Origin: DASXUG01 sp964620425
GTDB lineage: Bacteria > Pseudomonadota > Gammaproteobacteria > Burkholderiales > Methylophilaceae
Length of the DNA stretch: 64,000 nucleotides
Assembly: GCA_964620425.1 (NCBI GenBank)
Contig: CAZUGV010000009.1
Coordinates: 14,415 to 78,414, forward strand
Direction: 5' to 3'
Below the pieces are notes generated by a model, which saw nothing but the letters and a program-made list of their open reading frames with translations, had not been told where the DNA came from and searched no databases. Positions 53,733 to 63,389 of the stretch are shown here, in pieces (position 1 is the stretch's first letter; every line of letters starts with the position of its first letter). The position numbers and the translations under genes are program-made.

Positions 53733-55070
53733 TTAGAAAAACTCAACATATCGATTCACTTCCCAATCGGAAACATGTCGAGAGTAATCCACCCATTCCA
53801 TGCGTTTTAGCGCAATAAACTCTTGTGCGAGTTTGTCACCTAATGCTTCACATATCACCTTGTCGTTCTCAAGCGCAGTGATTGCTTCCCCTAAGTTTTG
53901 CGGCAAAATACCTATGCCCTTATTCGCAATTTCTGCAAGCGAATAGTCATACAGATTTTCGCTACAAGGTTTACCAGGGTTAAGCTCGCGTTTGACCCCA
54001 TCCATCCCTGCGGCGATTACCGCAGCAGTTGCTAGATAAGGGTTGCAGCTGCCATCAGGCAGACGCAGTTCTAGGCGACCATAGGGGATGCGTACCAAAG
54101 TGGAACGATTGTTATCGCCATAGGCAATATAGGCAGGCGCCCAAGTTGCGCCCGAGAGCGACCGACCGACTACCAAACGTTTGTAGGAGTTAACGGTAGG
54201 TGCGCAAATGGCTGCCAATGCGGGTGCATGTTCCAGAATACCCGCCAGAAATTGATAGGCAATCTTTGATAAACCCAAGCCGTTTTTATCGGATTTATCC
54301 ATAAAAATATTGCTACTTTTTTCATCACCAATCGACATATGCATATGCATGCCGTTGCCTGGTCGATTACTAAAAGGCTTAGGCATGAATGAGCAAATCA
54401 TGCCCATTTGATTAGCAATTTCACTCGCGCCCATTTTAAGCATCACGTAGTTATCCGCACTTTTTAGCGCCTCGGTGTAAGTGTAGTTAACCTCAAATTG
54501 ACCGTTGGAATCCTCGTGGTCGATTTGATATACATCCATCCCCACGGCTAACAACGAATCAGTCAGCTTTTCTAAAAACGCAGCTTGCCTTGTAATACCT
54601 TTGTAGTCATAACAAGGTTTTTGGAGCAAATCGGTATCATCAAAGGGCGCTAGGTTGCCTTTCTCATCTTTTTTCAATAATGAAAATTCAGGCTCTAAGC
54701 CTGTATAAAACGTCCAGCCTTTCTTGGACATTTTATCGAGTTGTTTTTTCAAAACGACACGCGCATCGTATTCATAAGGTTTACCGTTGACGTGACCATC
54801 ACACACCAATCTCGCATAGCTAGGTTGCCATGGGATTAAGCTCAAGGTAGGTAAATCGCCAACCGCCATATAATCTGGGCCATTTGGCGCTATCCCCGTG
54901 CCCCAAATGGCACCACCAGCAAAACCAGCACCCGTGGTTAAAATATCCTCAAGGTGCACTGCTGGCACTGATTTCACCTTTGCCGCACCATGAATATCCA
55001 CAAACTGCGCTAGCACATATTTAACCTCATGCTCTTTTAGAAACTTCTTTGCTTCAGTCAACAATTTCAT
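53733..55070 (-). CDS. gmaS: gamma-glutamylmethylamide synthetase
   Basis: Glutamine-synthetase-family enzyme that joins methylamine to glutamate with ATP; the first step of the pathway. The 445-residue product has the family segments [58 protein letters not shown] and [36 protein letters not shown]. The context between mgd and mgs genes supports GmaS over plain glutamine synthetase. ATG 55070 is chosen because AAGGGG lies upstream; the longer frame begins with TTG at 55088. Confidence 0.92.
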   Translation of the reverse strand: MKLLTEAKKFLKEHEVKYVLAQFVDIHGAAKVKSVPAVHLEDILTTGAGFAGGAIWGTGIAPNGPDYMAVGDLPTLSLIPWQPSYARLVCDGHVNGKPYEYDARVVLKKQLDKMSKKGWTFYTGLEPEFSLLKKDEKGNLAPFDDTDLLQKPCYDYKGITRQAAFLEKLTDSLLAVGMDVYQIDHEDSNGQFEVNYTYTEALKSADNYVMLKMGASEIANQMGMICSFMPKPFSNRPGNGMHMHMSIGDEKSSNIFMDKSDKNGLGLSKIAYQFLAGILEHAPALAAICAPTVNSYKRLVVGRSLSGATWAPAYIAYGDNNRSTLVRIPYGRLELRLPDGSCNPYLATAAVIAAGMDGVKRELNPGKPCSENLYDYSLAEIANKGIGILPQNLGEAITALENDKVICEALGDKLAQEFIALKRMEWVDYSRHVSDWEVNRYVEFF

Positions 55071-55093
55071 TTGCCAGCCCCTTTTCAAGGTAT

Positions 55094-55630
55094 TTAAATA
55101 AATTTCGACTCTAAATCACCAATTTCTCTAGCGATTGTTGTCAGTGTTTCTCTCATGTAGCGGTGATAAGTGCCATCACACCAAATTCGATATAGCGTTT
55201 CATGCGCTTGCGTTTGTTTCAAAATAGTGGCGGAAACCCCTGCAAGTTGTGTCATGAGCAGTGTTTGGCTATCGGTTTCTGCTGCTAAATCCAACAGGCA
55301 GATTTCTGAAAAAAGTTCTGGCAGCAACTCGCCACTCAATGTAAACGCTGCATCCGCACGCGCAACAGGGTAGATGCCTTGCATATTCGTTTTAAGTTGC
55401 TCTTTTAAAGGGTTAACAATAGTTGCCGCATGTTGGTCTTCAATCAAAAACTCACTTTGACCCAATCTAAGCACCAAGGCCCCCGCTGGAGTAGCCACCC
55501 ATTTATTTGGCAATTCAGGAAGCGTAAGCCCCTGTGAAGCAAGCCACGTTTGCGCGTTTGGCCCTTTTAAACCAACCCGATTGCAATGACTGTTGTCTTT
55601 AATCACAATTGTTCTATTAGCCAGCGTCAT
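55094..55630 (-). CDS. mgdD: N-methylglutamate dehydrogenase subunit D (SoxG-like gamma)
   Basis: A 178-residue gamma subunit of the heterotetrameric flavoprotein, related to sarcosine oxidase SoxG and to GcvT-like folds. It contains [17 protein letters not shown] and [15 protein letters not shown]. The start ATG 55630 overlaps the end of mgdC by 14 bp, with GAGAGG upstream; the frame runs further upstream but this start matches the family. Sequence conservation is low for this subunit; the assignment leans on position in the mgdABCD order. Confidence 0.85.
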   Translation of the reverse strand: MTLANRTIVIKDNSHCNRVGLKGPNAQTWLASQGLTLPELPNKWVATPAGALVLRLGQSEFLIEDQHAATIVNPLKEQLKTNMQGIYPVARADAAFTLSGELLPELFSEICLLDLAAETDSQTLLMTQLAGVSATILKQTQAHETLYRIWCDGTYHRYMRETLTTIAREIGDLESKFI

Positions 55631-58541
55631 GATTACCTCTCCCGCTCGTTGCTTGCAAAAACGGCACACCAGCAACCGTTGCATCAATCAGTTCGCCTAT
55701 ATCGTTTCGGATATAAAAGAGTTGCCCACTTTTCGCTTTATTGGGCGGTAAATAAGCTAGGCCGATGTGCTTTTGTAAGGTAGGACTAAAGGTAATACTG
55801 GTGATACGACCAATAATTTCGCCTTCACTAATGATGAGATTGCAATCTAGCGGACTGACAGTATTAGCTTTAAGCGTTAAAGTAAAAGGCACCAGTTTTT
55901 TCTTAAGTGGCTTTTTATTGATAATCTGCAAACTACGCTGACCAATAAAAAATGGTTTATCCATATTGATGGCAAATTCCACTGCCGCTTCATACGGGTT
56001 GGTTAACCCATCGGTATCATGCCCAGTAATCAGATGTCCCATTTCCAGCCTGAGTAAGCGTTGCGCTTCCACACCAAATGGACGTATTTGATACACATTT
56101 CCCGCAGCATATATTGCATTCCACACTGCCAAACAATCACCCGCAGGTACGTGAATTTCATACGCCAATTCACTGAAAAACCCTACACGAATCACCCGTG
56201 CGGTTACATTGGCAACCTCAAATTCACGTATCGCACCAAATTTAAAATTTGCCTCTGAAACATCTGCGTGCGTTAATTTAGCCAGAATTTCCTGCGCTTT
56301 GGGACCAGCCAAATTGATTGCTCCATACGCCCCAGTGACATTGACCAAGCCAATATTCAACTGCCACATTTGCTGGTAGCGTTGCATCTCACGGTAAATG
56401 GTTGCGGCGTTAGCTGTACTGGCTGTGACATAAAAAAGTTCTTTGGCTAATCTACATGCAATGCCGTCATCTACCATCACCCCAGATTCATCCAGCGCCA
56501 GCGCATATCGCGTTGTACCGACTTTCATGTTGGCAAAATCACCTGCGTAAAATTGCTCTAAAAACAACGCCGCATCTGCCCCGTACACTTCAATCTTGCC
56601 CAAGGTGCCGGCATCTATCATGCCTGCGGAGTTTCTAACAGCTAGCACCTCTTTGGTGATACACGCTTGCTTTTCAAGGGTGGCTTGATGGTAATAAGCA
56701 GGTCGCATCCATGCACCAACCTGCACAAACTCTGCTTTTGCTGATTCATGCCAAGCATGTAATGTAGTCAAACGCATTGGGTGAAAGTTTCGCCCAGCTA
56801 AATGACCAATCGGGGTGGGGTGAAAAAACGGGCGCGCAGTGGTACTTCCCACTTTTTCTATGGGTAAATCACGTATTTTTGCCAGAATGCGAATTGCATT
56901 CATATTGGAATGCTTACCCTGACTTGGCCCCATGCCCACCGTGGTAAAGCGCTTCATTAACTCGATATTATCAAAGCCCTCTTGTGCGGCATTGATAAAA
57001 TCCTTGAGTTGAATATCTTCGTCAAAATCAATGAAGTTTTTTGCTTTGGCGTGCGCAACAATTGGATACGCATGACTTGGCGAATCTCCATGCGCCCTAT
57101 CTGATTCTGATACTTCAAATACCTGCGGAACGGATTTACCTAAATGTTGCATCGCCGCTTGTGCTGCGCGTTTCCCATCCTGCACGCGTGCATTTAAATC
57201 GAACACCCCGTTGACTTTACCCGCTGCAAATACGCCTTTGGGTAGCGTTTGTGGTACAAATTGATTGACTGCATAGTCATAACGCATTTTTGTACCCGCT
57301 TGGTAAAGCAACGCAGCGGCAGGCGCCCAACCTGCACTCATGGCAATCCCATCACATTCTATTTTGAGCGATTTTGCTTCATCAGCGGTACTGTTTGATT
57401 CATTAAATGGGCAAATAACCACGGCGCTTACCCCGCTTTTATCTGCATTCGGTAGGGCTTCTAACGCGCAGCATCCCAAGTGCACCGCTACCCCTTGTGA
57501 CTCTACTGCATTGACGAGTACTTGATCTGCCTTGTTGCGTAAATCCACCAATAACTTAACACCCACCCCCTGTGCTAGCAAATCAAGCGCTACACGATAG
57601 CCTTGTGCATTGGCGGTAAATACGATGCCGTGATTAAATGGCTTAACGCTGTATCGATGTACCAAGCGTTGGGCAGCCGTTCCCAACATGACACCTGGTA
57701 AATCATTGTTTCTAAATACTGGCGCTTGCTCAAATGCGCCACTTGCCACTATCAAAGACTTTGCCCGCATTTTTACCATGCCTTGAGCACTAATTATGGG
57801 GATTAGATGATCTGCGTAATACCCTGCGGCATAGGCATCTGTCATGATTTCAATATGGCTGTTTGTTGATACTTGTTGACTTAAGGTATCGAGCAAGGCA
57901 TCACTTGTTTTATCAGCGGCTTTGTCATAACTCAAACTACCACCAATACGCATATTCTCATCAACCACCACCACCTTGAGCTCCGCACTTGCAGCTTCTA
58001 ACGCGGCAGACAAACCCGCAACACCCGCGCCGATAATCAGCAAGTCACAATGTTGATGCAATTTACGTTTAGTGCTGCGTGGATAATTAAAATTGACGAT
58101 GCCCAAGCCAGCTGAGTTTCTAATCACTCGCTCCCAAAATGGAAAGAGCATTTTAGGGCGATGAAAAGCCTTGTAATAAAAGCCAACGGGCAAAATTGGC
58201 GCAATTTTATCTAACCAACTTTTTTTATCTTTTTTAACCCCACCGCTCGTATTGACTGCGGTGAGCCGCATGCCTACTTGTATGGGTGTAACGTCCCCCC
58301 GGATATTGGTATCAAGACCATCCGTCACCATCACATTCACATCATGATTGGCTAAACTGAGTATTCCGCGTGGTCGATGATATTTAAAACTACGCCCCAA
58401 AATAGTTTCGCCAGATGCCCACAGCGCACTCGTAATGCTGTCGCCTGCATACCCGTTGTACATTTTCCCTTCAAAGCTGAAGTTGATTACTTTCTTTCGG
58501 TTAATCCATTCACCTGATTGTGCTGGTAAACGTTTAGTCAT
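55617..58541 (-). CDS. mgdC: N-methylglutamate dehydrogenase subunit C (SoxA-like alpha)
   Basis: The 974-residue alpha subunit. An N-terminal ferredoxin-like domain (about residues 15-100) without cluster cysteines carries GRSFKYHRPRGI. An NAD/FAD-binding domain follows (from about 165, LLIIGAGVAGLSAALEAA and a second dinucleotide fold). A C-terminal GcvT-like THF-binding domain runs from about residue 590 to the end (GTLGKIEVYGADAALFLEQ, YEAAVEFAINMDKPFFIGQ). The layout equals sarcosine oxidase alpha. It oxidises N-methylglutamate and passes the methyl-derived C1 unit to tetrahydrofolate, a role shared with PurU's substrate pool. The start overlaps mgdB by 8 bp. Confidence 0.92.
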   Translation of the reverse strand: MTKRLPAQSGEWINRKKVINFSFEGKMYNGYAGDSITSALWASGETILGRSFKYHRPRGILSLANHDVNVMVTDGLDTNIRGDVTPIQVGMRLTAVNTSGGVKKDKKSWLDKIAPILPVGFYYKAFHRPKMLFPFWERVIRNSAGLGIVNFNYPRSTKRKLHQHCDLLIIGAGVAGLSAALEAASAELKVVVVDENMRIGGSLSYDKAADKTSDALLDTLSQQVSTNSHIEIMTDAYAAGYYADHLIPIISAQGMVKMRAKSLIVASGAFEQAPVFRNNDLPGVMLGTAAQRLVHRYSVKPFNHGIVFTANAQGYRVALDLLAQGVGVKLLVDLRNKADQVLVNAVESQGVAVHLGCCALEALPNADKSGVSAVVICPFNESNSTADEAKSLKIECDGIAMSAGWAPAAALLYQAGTKMRYDYAVNQFVPQTLPKGVFAAGKVNGVFDLNARVQDGKRAAQAAMQHLGKSVPQVFEVSESDRAHGDSPSHAYPIVAHAKAKNFIDFDEDIQLKDFINAAQEGFDNIELMKRFTTVGMGPSQGKHSNMNAIRILAKIRDLPIEKVGSTTARPFFHPTPIGHLAGRNFHPMRLTTLHAWHESAKAEFVQVGAWMRPAYYHQATLEKQACITKEVLAVRNSAGMIDAGTLGKIEVYGADAALFLEQFYAGDFANMKVGTTRYALALDESGVMVDDGIACRLAKELFYVTASTANAATIYREMQRYQQMWQLNIGLVNVTGAYGAINLAGPKAQEILAKLTHADVSEANFKFGAIREFEVANVTARVIRVGFFSELAYEIHVPAGDCLAVWNAIYAAGNVYQIRPFGVEAQRLLRLEMGHLITGHDTDGLTNPYEAAVEFAINMDKPFFIGQRSLQIINKKPLKKKLVPFTLTLKANTVSPLDCNLIISEGEIIGRITSITFSPTLQKHIGLAYLPPNKAKSGQLFYIRNDIGELIDATVAGVPFLQATSGRGNHDAG

Positions 58542-58809
58542 GATTTGCCTCTCTACTTATTTTGCTAGGCAAATAGGTCTTCAAAACTTCATCAGTAGCG
58601 GTATTGCGCTCTGCTATAAACCAAGTACCACTTGGAGCGTGGTACCACCATTCTTTCTTGATTTGTGGCGCACCCTCTCGATTGTGTACATAAGCAGCCC
58701 AAACCGCATCGGTCGATGTATTGGGATTAGGCATGGTGCGATACTCCCCGCCAAAGATAAATTCGGCGATTGGTCGAGTTCCATTCATTGGGCATGTAAG
58801 TAGTTTCAA
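58534..58809 (-). CDS. mgdB: N-methylglutamate dehydrogenase subunit B (SoxD-like delta)
   Basis: The small delta subunit. Core features are TCPMNGTRPIAEFIFGGEY at the start and KEWWYHAPSGTWFIAERNTATDEVL near the C-terminus, both typical of SoxD. The open frame begins with a TTG at 58866; the homologous start is the TTG at 58809, giving 91 residues. No strong Shine-Dalgarno is visible and an ATG at 58788 would remove the conserved TCP. The start is therefore uncertain. A strong hairpin lies immediately upstream (58880-58929). Confidence 0.8.
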   Translation of the reverse strand: MKLLTCPMNGTRPIAEFIFGGEYRTMPNPNTSTDAVWAAYVHNREGAPQIKKEWWYHAPSGTWFIAERNTATDEVLKTYLPSKISREANHD

Positions 58810-58879
58810 CGGATTCTTCTTTATCTTAAATTGGCCATACGATAATTGATGCAAAGTTCTAAACAAGACAAGGCGTGAG

Positions 58880-58929
58880 CCCCAATTTTATGCGCGGCAT
58901 ATGGTTGATATGTAAGCGTAAAATTGGGG
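58880..58929 (-). promoter_or_regulatory. hairpin in the mgdA-mgdB spacer
   Basis: CCCCAATTTTA (58880-58890) and TAAAATTGGGG (58919-58929) form an 11-bp perfect stem. Inside, CATAT/ATATG pair around a 5-nt loop. It lies between the mgdA stop (58966) and the mgdB start (58809) and is large enough to act as an RNA processing or stability element. It has no U-tract. Confidence 0.6.
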
Positions 58930-58965
58930 TGAGCAACGCTGTATTGTGACGAAGTTTTCATCAAT

Positions 58966-60207
58966 TTAGTGTCCTACCGAAGCTGCGCCTTTTTCGCCTG
59001 TCAATTCGTAATCTTCAAAACGTGAAAGCCTAAAAGTGTGAATCAAGTCAGGTGCCATATCTTTAGCGATGGTTTCTGCCATTGTTTTTCCGCTAATCGG
59101 CGTGGCTTTAAAACCCCACGTTCCCCAACCCGCATCTAGGTAAAAACCTTCTATAGGTGTTTTGCCCATAATTGGCGCAAAATCGGGCGTCATATCTGCC
59201 ATGCCTGCCCATTGGCGCACCACTTTCACATTCGCCAAAAATGGAAACATATCTAATATGTGCGCACTCAGGCCTTCAACAAATTCCAGCGATGAGCGAG
59301 TTGAATGTAACTCGTATGGGTCTAGCGAAGCCCCCATCACCAATTCGCCACGTGAAGACTGACTCACATACACATGCAAACTACCTGACACCAAAATTGT
59401 ATCCAGCCAAGGCTTGATTGGTTCAGTAACACACGCTTGCAAGGGTTGAATCACCAACGGTGTTTTTAAATTGACCATTTCCGTGATACGAGGCGTAGAG
59501 CCTGCAACGGCAGATAACACTTTGTTAGTGGCGATAAAGCCGCGGCTTGTTTCAACGCCAACCACTTTGTCATGCTCAGTTTTAATCGCGAGCACTTCGG
59601 TATTTTGAAAAATATCCACGCCACGCTGATAAGCACCGCGTGCATAACCCCAAGCCACAGCATCATGGCGCGCAATCGAGCCAGGCGCATGGTACAGCGC
59701 ACCTAGAATAGGCGCATGCCCATTACAAGTAATATCAATTTGCGGGCAAGCCTTTAATACTTCATCTGGGCCAACCACATAACTTTCAACCCCCACATGC
59801 TTGTTCACTTCTGCACGCCAGCGCATCGTGCGCATCGCAGATTCGGTATGTGCCAAGGTAAAGTGGCCGCGATTTGAATAAAACAGATTGATGTCTAAAT
59901 CTTCACTAAGGTCTTGAAACAACTTAACGCTCGCATCGTAAAATTTAACCCCCTCAGGTGTTAAATAGTTGGAGCGCACAATCGTCGTGTTGCGCCCTGT
60001 ATTGCCACCGCCCAAATAACCACGCTCCAGCACAGCCACATTGGTGATGCCATAATCTTTTGCCAAGTAATACGCTGCCGCCAAACCATGTCCGCCACCG
60101 CCAATAATGATCGCATCGTAGCTTTTCTTTGGCGCATCTGGCTGCGTAAAAAATGCAGGATCAGGATGCTTTTTGCTAAAAGCATATTTAAGTAAACGTA
60201 GCGGCAT
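58966..60207 (-). CDS. mgdA: N-methylglutamate dehydrogenase subunit A (SoxB-like beta)
   Basis: The 413-residue beta subunit, a DAO-family flavoprotein. It has the N-terminal dinucleotide fold IIIGGGGHGLAAAYYLAKDYG (residues 33-53), the NTGRNTTIVRSNYL region, and GSIARHDAVAWGYARG with His181, the likely covalent-FMN site of SoxB. The segment GWGTWGFKATPISGKTMAE lies near the C-terminus. It is the first gene of mgdABCD-gmaS-mgsABC and is divergent from the XRE-cupin regulator, with a promoter and operator candidate at 60230-60265. Confidence 0.93.
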   Translation of the reverse strand: MPLRLLKYAFSKKHPDPAFFTQPDAPKKSYDAIIIGGGGHGLAAAYYLAKDYGITNVAVLERGYLGGGNTGRNTTIVRSNYLTPEGVKFYDASVKLFQDLSEDLDINLFYSNRGHFTLAHTESAMRTMRWRAEVNKHVGVESYVVGPDEVLKACPQIDITCNGHAPILGALYHAPGSIARHDAVAWGYARGAYQRGVDIFQNTEVLAIKTEHDKVVGVETSRGFIATNKVLSAVAGSTPRITEMVNLKTPLVIQPLQACVTEPIKPWLDTILVSGSLHVYVSQSSRGELVMGASLDPYELHSTRSSLEFVEGLSAHILDMFPFLANVKVVRQWAGMADMTPDFAPIMGKTPIEGFYLDAGWGTWGFKATPISGKTMAETIAKDMAPDLIHTFRLSRFEDYELTGEKGAASVGH

Positions 60208-60229
60208 TTGTTTATCTACATGAAATAAT

Positions 60230-60265
60230 AGTTCACATAATGAACTTTTAGTAAAGTCATGTCAA
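60230..60265 (-). promoter_or_regulatory. mgdA promoter with overlapping operator
   Basis: On the minus strand -35 TTGACA (60260-60265), 17-bp spacer, -10 CATTAT (60237-60242). The inverted repeat AGTTCA-CATAA-TGAACT (60230-60246) overlaps the -10. The divergent XRE-cupin protein is the natural candidate binder. Confidence 0.7.
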
Positions 60266-60292
60266 TACGTTTGTTTAACTTTTATTCGTTAT

Positions 60293-60916
60293 ATGAAACA
60301 ATCGCGTATGGAAAATGCAAATCTAGAAAACAATCAAACACTGGTCGCCTATTTGGGCGGCACCATTCGTCAGCTAAGAACAAAGCATGACCTAACCATT
60401 GCCGATGTTGCAGACCGCGCAGGCATCAGCCGCGGCATGTTAAGCAAGATTGAAAATGCGCAAACCGCAACCAGCATGGACACCCTGGTGCAAATTGCGG
60501 GCGCATTAGGCGTGACTTTATCCAACCTATTTAGCAATTACGACAAACCACGAGGCGGCGCGCAATTAGTTAAAAGTGGGGCGGGCATGGAAGTTGTACG
60601 CCGCGGCACACGCAACGGACACACCTACCATTTGTTGGCTTACGATCAAGGCCCAAAAAAATCATTCGAGCCATTTTTGATTTCACTCGAAGATTCAGGC
60701 GAGCAATTTAATGCATTTGAGCACGCAGGGACGGAATTTATCCATATGCTTGAAGGCAAGTTAGAGTACCGTGTTGGTGAAGAGCTTTATATCTTGGAGC
60801 CTGGCGACTCGCTCACTTTTAGAGGTGAGATTCCACATAAACCTGAACGCATGCTCGCCATGCCTATTCGCTTTTTAGCGATTATTCACTATGAACAAAA
60901 TAACGAAGATACTTGA
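60293..60916 (+). CDS. XRE-cupin transcriptional regulator of methylamine genes
   Basis: A 207-residue regulator. An N-terminal XRE helix-turn-helix (about residues 20-75, GGTIRQLRTKHDLTIADVADRAGISRGMLSKIENAQ) is followed by a C-terminal cupin domain (about residues 125-200). The cupin carries HAGTEFIHMLEGKLEYRVGEELYILEPGDSLTF, the segments that bind small ligands or metal. Divergent position from mgdA and the operator at 60230-60246 suggest it regulates the methylamine operon. N-methylglutamate, gamma-glutamylmethylamide or methylamine are plausible ligands, by inference. The GNAT gene overlaps its 3' end. Confidence 0.88.
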   Translation: MKQSRMENANLENNQTLVAYLGGTIRQLRTKHDLTIADVADRAGISRGMLSKIENAQTATSMDTLVQIAGALGVTLSNLFSNYDKPRGGAQLVKSGAGMEVVRRGTRNGHTYHLLAYDQGPKKSFEPFLISLEDSGEQFNAFEHAGTEFIHMLEGKLEYRVGEELYILEPGDSLTFRGEIPHKPERMLAMPIRFLAIIHYEQNNEDT

Positions 60917-61364
60917 TTTTTCTATCAGTAATGCAGAACTATCTGACCTACCTGCATTAGTACAATTACTCAATATATTGTTCATCATAGAGCAAGATTT
61001 TCAGCCAAACGAACAAAAACAAATCGCAGGCTTAAGCTTAATGATACAAACCCCTAGCAAGGCGATGATTAAAGTGGCGCGTAATCAAAACGGTGACCTG
61101 ATAGGCATGGTCAGTGCGCAACTGGTGATTTCAACTTCACAAGGCACGCACTCAGCTTGGATAGAAGATATGGTCGTCAATGAACAATATCGTGCGCAAG
61201 GAATAGGTAAACAACTATTAAGTTCAGCGCTTGAATGGGCAAAAGAAAAAGGCGCAACGCGCGCGCAACTTTTAGTAGATCTAGATAACGAACCTGCAAT
61301 AGGGTATTACGATCATCTTGGCTGGCAAACGAGTCGCATGGGCATGCGAAGATTGTTTTTATAG
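60891..61364 (+). CDS. GNAT family N-acetyltransferase (coupled to regulator)
   Basis: A 157-residue acetyltransferase. Motif A MVVNEQYRAQGIGKQLLSSALEWAKEKGA (residues about 94-122) with R-x-x-G-I-G is intact, and the C-terminal NEPAIGYYDHLGWQTSRM is motif B. It overlaps the regulator gene by 26 bp, so the two are translationally coupled. The substrate is unknown. A polyamine, amino acid or amine target would fit the locus, by inference only. Confidence 0.88.
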   Translation: MNKITKILDFSISNAELSDLPALVQLLNILFIIEQDFQPNEQKQIAGLSLMIQTPSKAMIKVARNQNGDLIGMVSAQLVISTSQGTHSAWIEDMVVNEQYRAQGIGKQLLSSALEWAKEKGATRAQLLVDLDNEPAIGYYDHLGWQTSRMGMRRLFL

Positions 61365-61381
61365 TAGCCCAATGAATAGAT

Positions 61382-61409
61382 AAAAAAGCGGGCTTTCGCC
61401 CGCTTTTTT
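61382..61409. terminator. bidirectional terminator between GNAT gene and amtB
   Basis: Perfect AAAAAAGCGGGC-TTTC-GCCCGCTTTTTT between convergent genes. Confidence 0.93.
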
Positions 61410-61436
61410 AATGCTCAACTTTTAATCTAATTAAGA

Positions 61437-62945
61437 TTAGTAGTGATAAGCACGTTCGCCATGCTCAGTAGTATCCAAGCCTTCGCGTTCTGTTTCTTCG
61501 CTTACACGTAGACCAATCAACACATCTACAATTTTGTAAGAGATGAAAGCAACTACACCAGACCAAACGATGGTTGTACCCACACCCCATGCTTGACTCG
61601 TTAATTGAGCCACCATGTCATATGGTGCAACTGCGTTAGCAGCGTAGTCGTAAACACCTGTACCGCCTAATGCTGGGTTTACAAGCACACCCGTCATCAA
61701 CGCACCGAAGATACCACCAACCGCGTGTACGCCAAATACGTCTAACGCATCGTCGTAGCCCATCATTGATTTCACTTTAGTTACAAAGAAGAAGCATAAT
61801 GGTGAAACCAACAAGCCAAGCACAATCGCACCCATTACGCCAACAAAGCCGCAAGCAGGTGTGATTGCAACCAAGCCCGCAATCGCGCCAGAGGCTCCGC
61901 CTAACATAGAAGGTTTGCCTTTGAAGAACCACTCAACAAACATCCATGAAGATGCCGCAGCACAAGTTGCTAACAATGTATTTGCGAATACTAATGTTGC
62001 AAAACCGCTTGCTTCAAGGTTTGAACCAACGTTAAAACCAAACCAGCCCACCCATAGTAAAGATGCGCCAATCATGGTCATGGTCAAGCTATGAGGAGCC
62101 ATGGCTTCTCTACCAAAACCCACACGTTTGCCTAATACCAATGCACCTACCAAGCCAGCAATACCCGCGTTGATATGCACCACTGTACCGCCAGCAAAGT
62201 CTAATGCGCCTTTACCGAAGATAAAACCAGCTAACTCATTCGCTTTTGCACCAGCTTCAGCTGAGGTAAATGCATCTGGGCCTGACCAGAACCACACCAT
62301 GTGCGCCACTGGCAAGTATGAGAATGTGAACCACAACACCATGAACATCAACATTGCAGAGAACTTCATACGCTCAGCAAATGCGCCCACAATCAGAGCT
62401 GGGGTAATCACCGCAAAAGTTAATTGGAAACACATATAGATATATTCAGGAATCACAACGCCTTTACTGAAAGTGGCGACAGTTGAATCAGGCGTAATAC
62501 CGCTCAAGAACAAACGATCAAAACCACCAAAGAACGGTGTGCTACCTTGTGTAAACGCAATACTGTATCCGTAAACCGCCCACAACACGCCCAAGAAACA
62601 AGTCAGCATAAATGTTTGCATCAATACTGAAAGCATGTTTTTAGTACGCACCATACCGCCGTAGAACAGACCCAAACCTGGCACACACATCATCAAGACC
62701 AAGCAAGTTGCCACAATCATCCAAGCAGTGTCACCTTTATTTGGCACTGGGGCTGGAGCAGCTTCTGCGGCAGCGGGTGCCGCTTCAGCCGCAGGAGCAG
62801 GCGCTGCATCAGCAGGGGCAGCCGCAGGTACGGCTTCAGTCGTTGCAACAGGTACTTCATCTTCAGCAAAACTTATTTGGCTCGCACCGAAGAAGCCTAA
62901 ACCTAAGGCACTTACCAATGCGAGAGTAGTTAAAATTTTCTTCAT
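61437..62945 (-). CDS. amtB: ammonium transporter AmtB
   Basis: Inner-membrane ammonium channel, a trimer with eleven helices. The 502-residue precursor has a signal peptide (about residues 1-27) and a low-complexity Ala/Pro-rich linker (about 33-70) before the first membrane helix. The core signatures are GGMVRTKNMLSVLMQ, AGGTVVHINAGIAGLVGALVLGKR with the pore His, and DALDVFGVHAVGGIFGA with the second pore His. The C-terminal tail, ending HGERAYHY, binds GlnK. glnK is 11 bp upstream. Methylamine oxidation releases ammonium, so this pair fits the locus. Confidence 0.96.
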   Translation of the reverse strand: MKKILTTLALVSALGLGFFGASQISFAEDEVPVATTEAVPAAAPADAAPAPAAEAAPAAAEAAPAPVPNKGDTAWMIVATCLVLMMCVPGLGLFYGGMVRTKNMLSVLMQTFMLTCFLGVLWAVYGYSIAFTQGSTPFFGGFDRLFLSGITPDSTVATFSKGVVIPEYIYMCFQLTFAVITPALIVGAFAERMKFSAMLMFMVLWFTFSYLPVAHMVWFWSGPDAFTSAEAGAKANELAGFIFGKGALDFAGGTVVHINAGIAGLVGALVLGKRVGFGREAMAPHSLTMTMIGASLLWVGWFGFNVGSNLEASGFATLVFANTLLATCAAASSWMFVEWFFKGKPSMLGGASGAIAGLVAITPACGFVGVMGAIVLGLLVSPLCFFFVTKVKSMMGYDDALDVFGVHAVGGIFGALMTGVLVNPALGGTGVYDYAANAVAPYDMVAQLTSQAWGVGTTIVWSGVVAFISYKIVDVLIGLRVSEETEREGLDTTEHGERAYHY

Positions 62946-62956
62946 TTTATGTCCCC

Positions 62957-63328
<372 letters not shown>

Positions 63329-63337
63329 TTAAGCGGC

Positions 63338-63360
63338 GGGGTAGGTTGCTTGTCTACCCC
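63338..63360. repeat. inverted repeat between porin gene and glnK
   Basis: GGGGTAG (63338-63344) and CTACCCC (63354-63360) with a 9-nt loop, in the 94-bp gap between the porin stop and the glnK start. There is no T-run, so it is more likely an operator or RNA stabilising hairpin than a terminator. Confidence 0.5.
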
Positions 63361-63389
63361 ACCTAAATTAAGCTAAAGCTAAAACTAAC

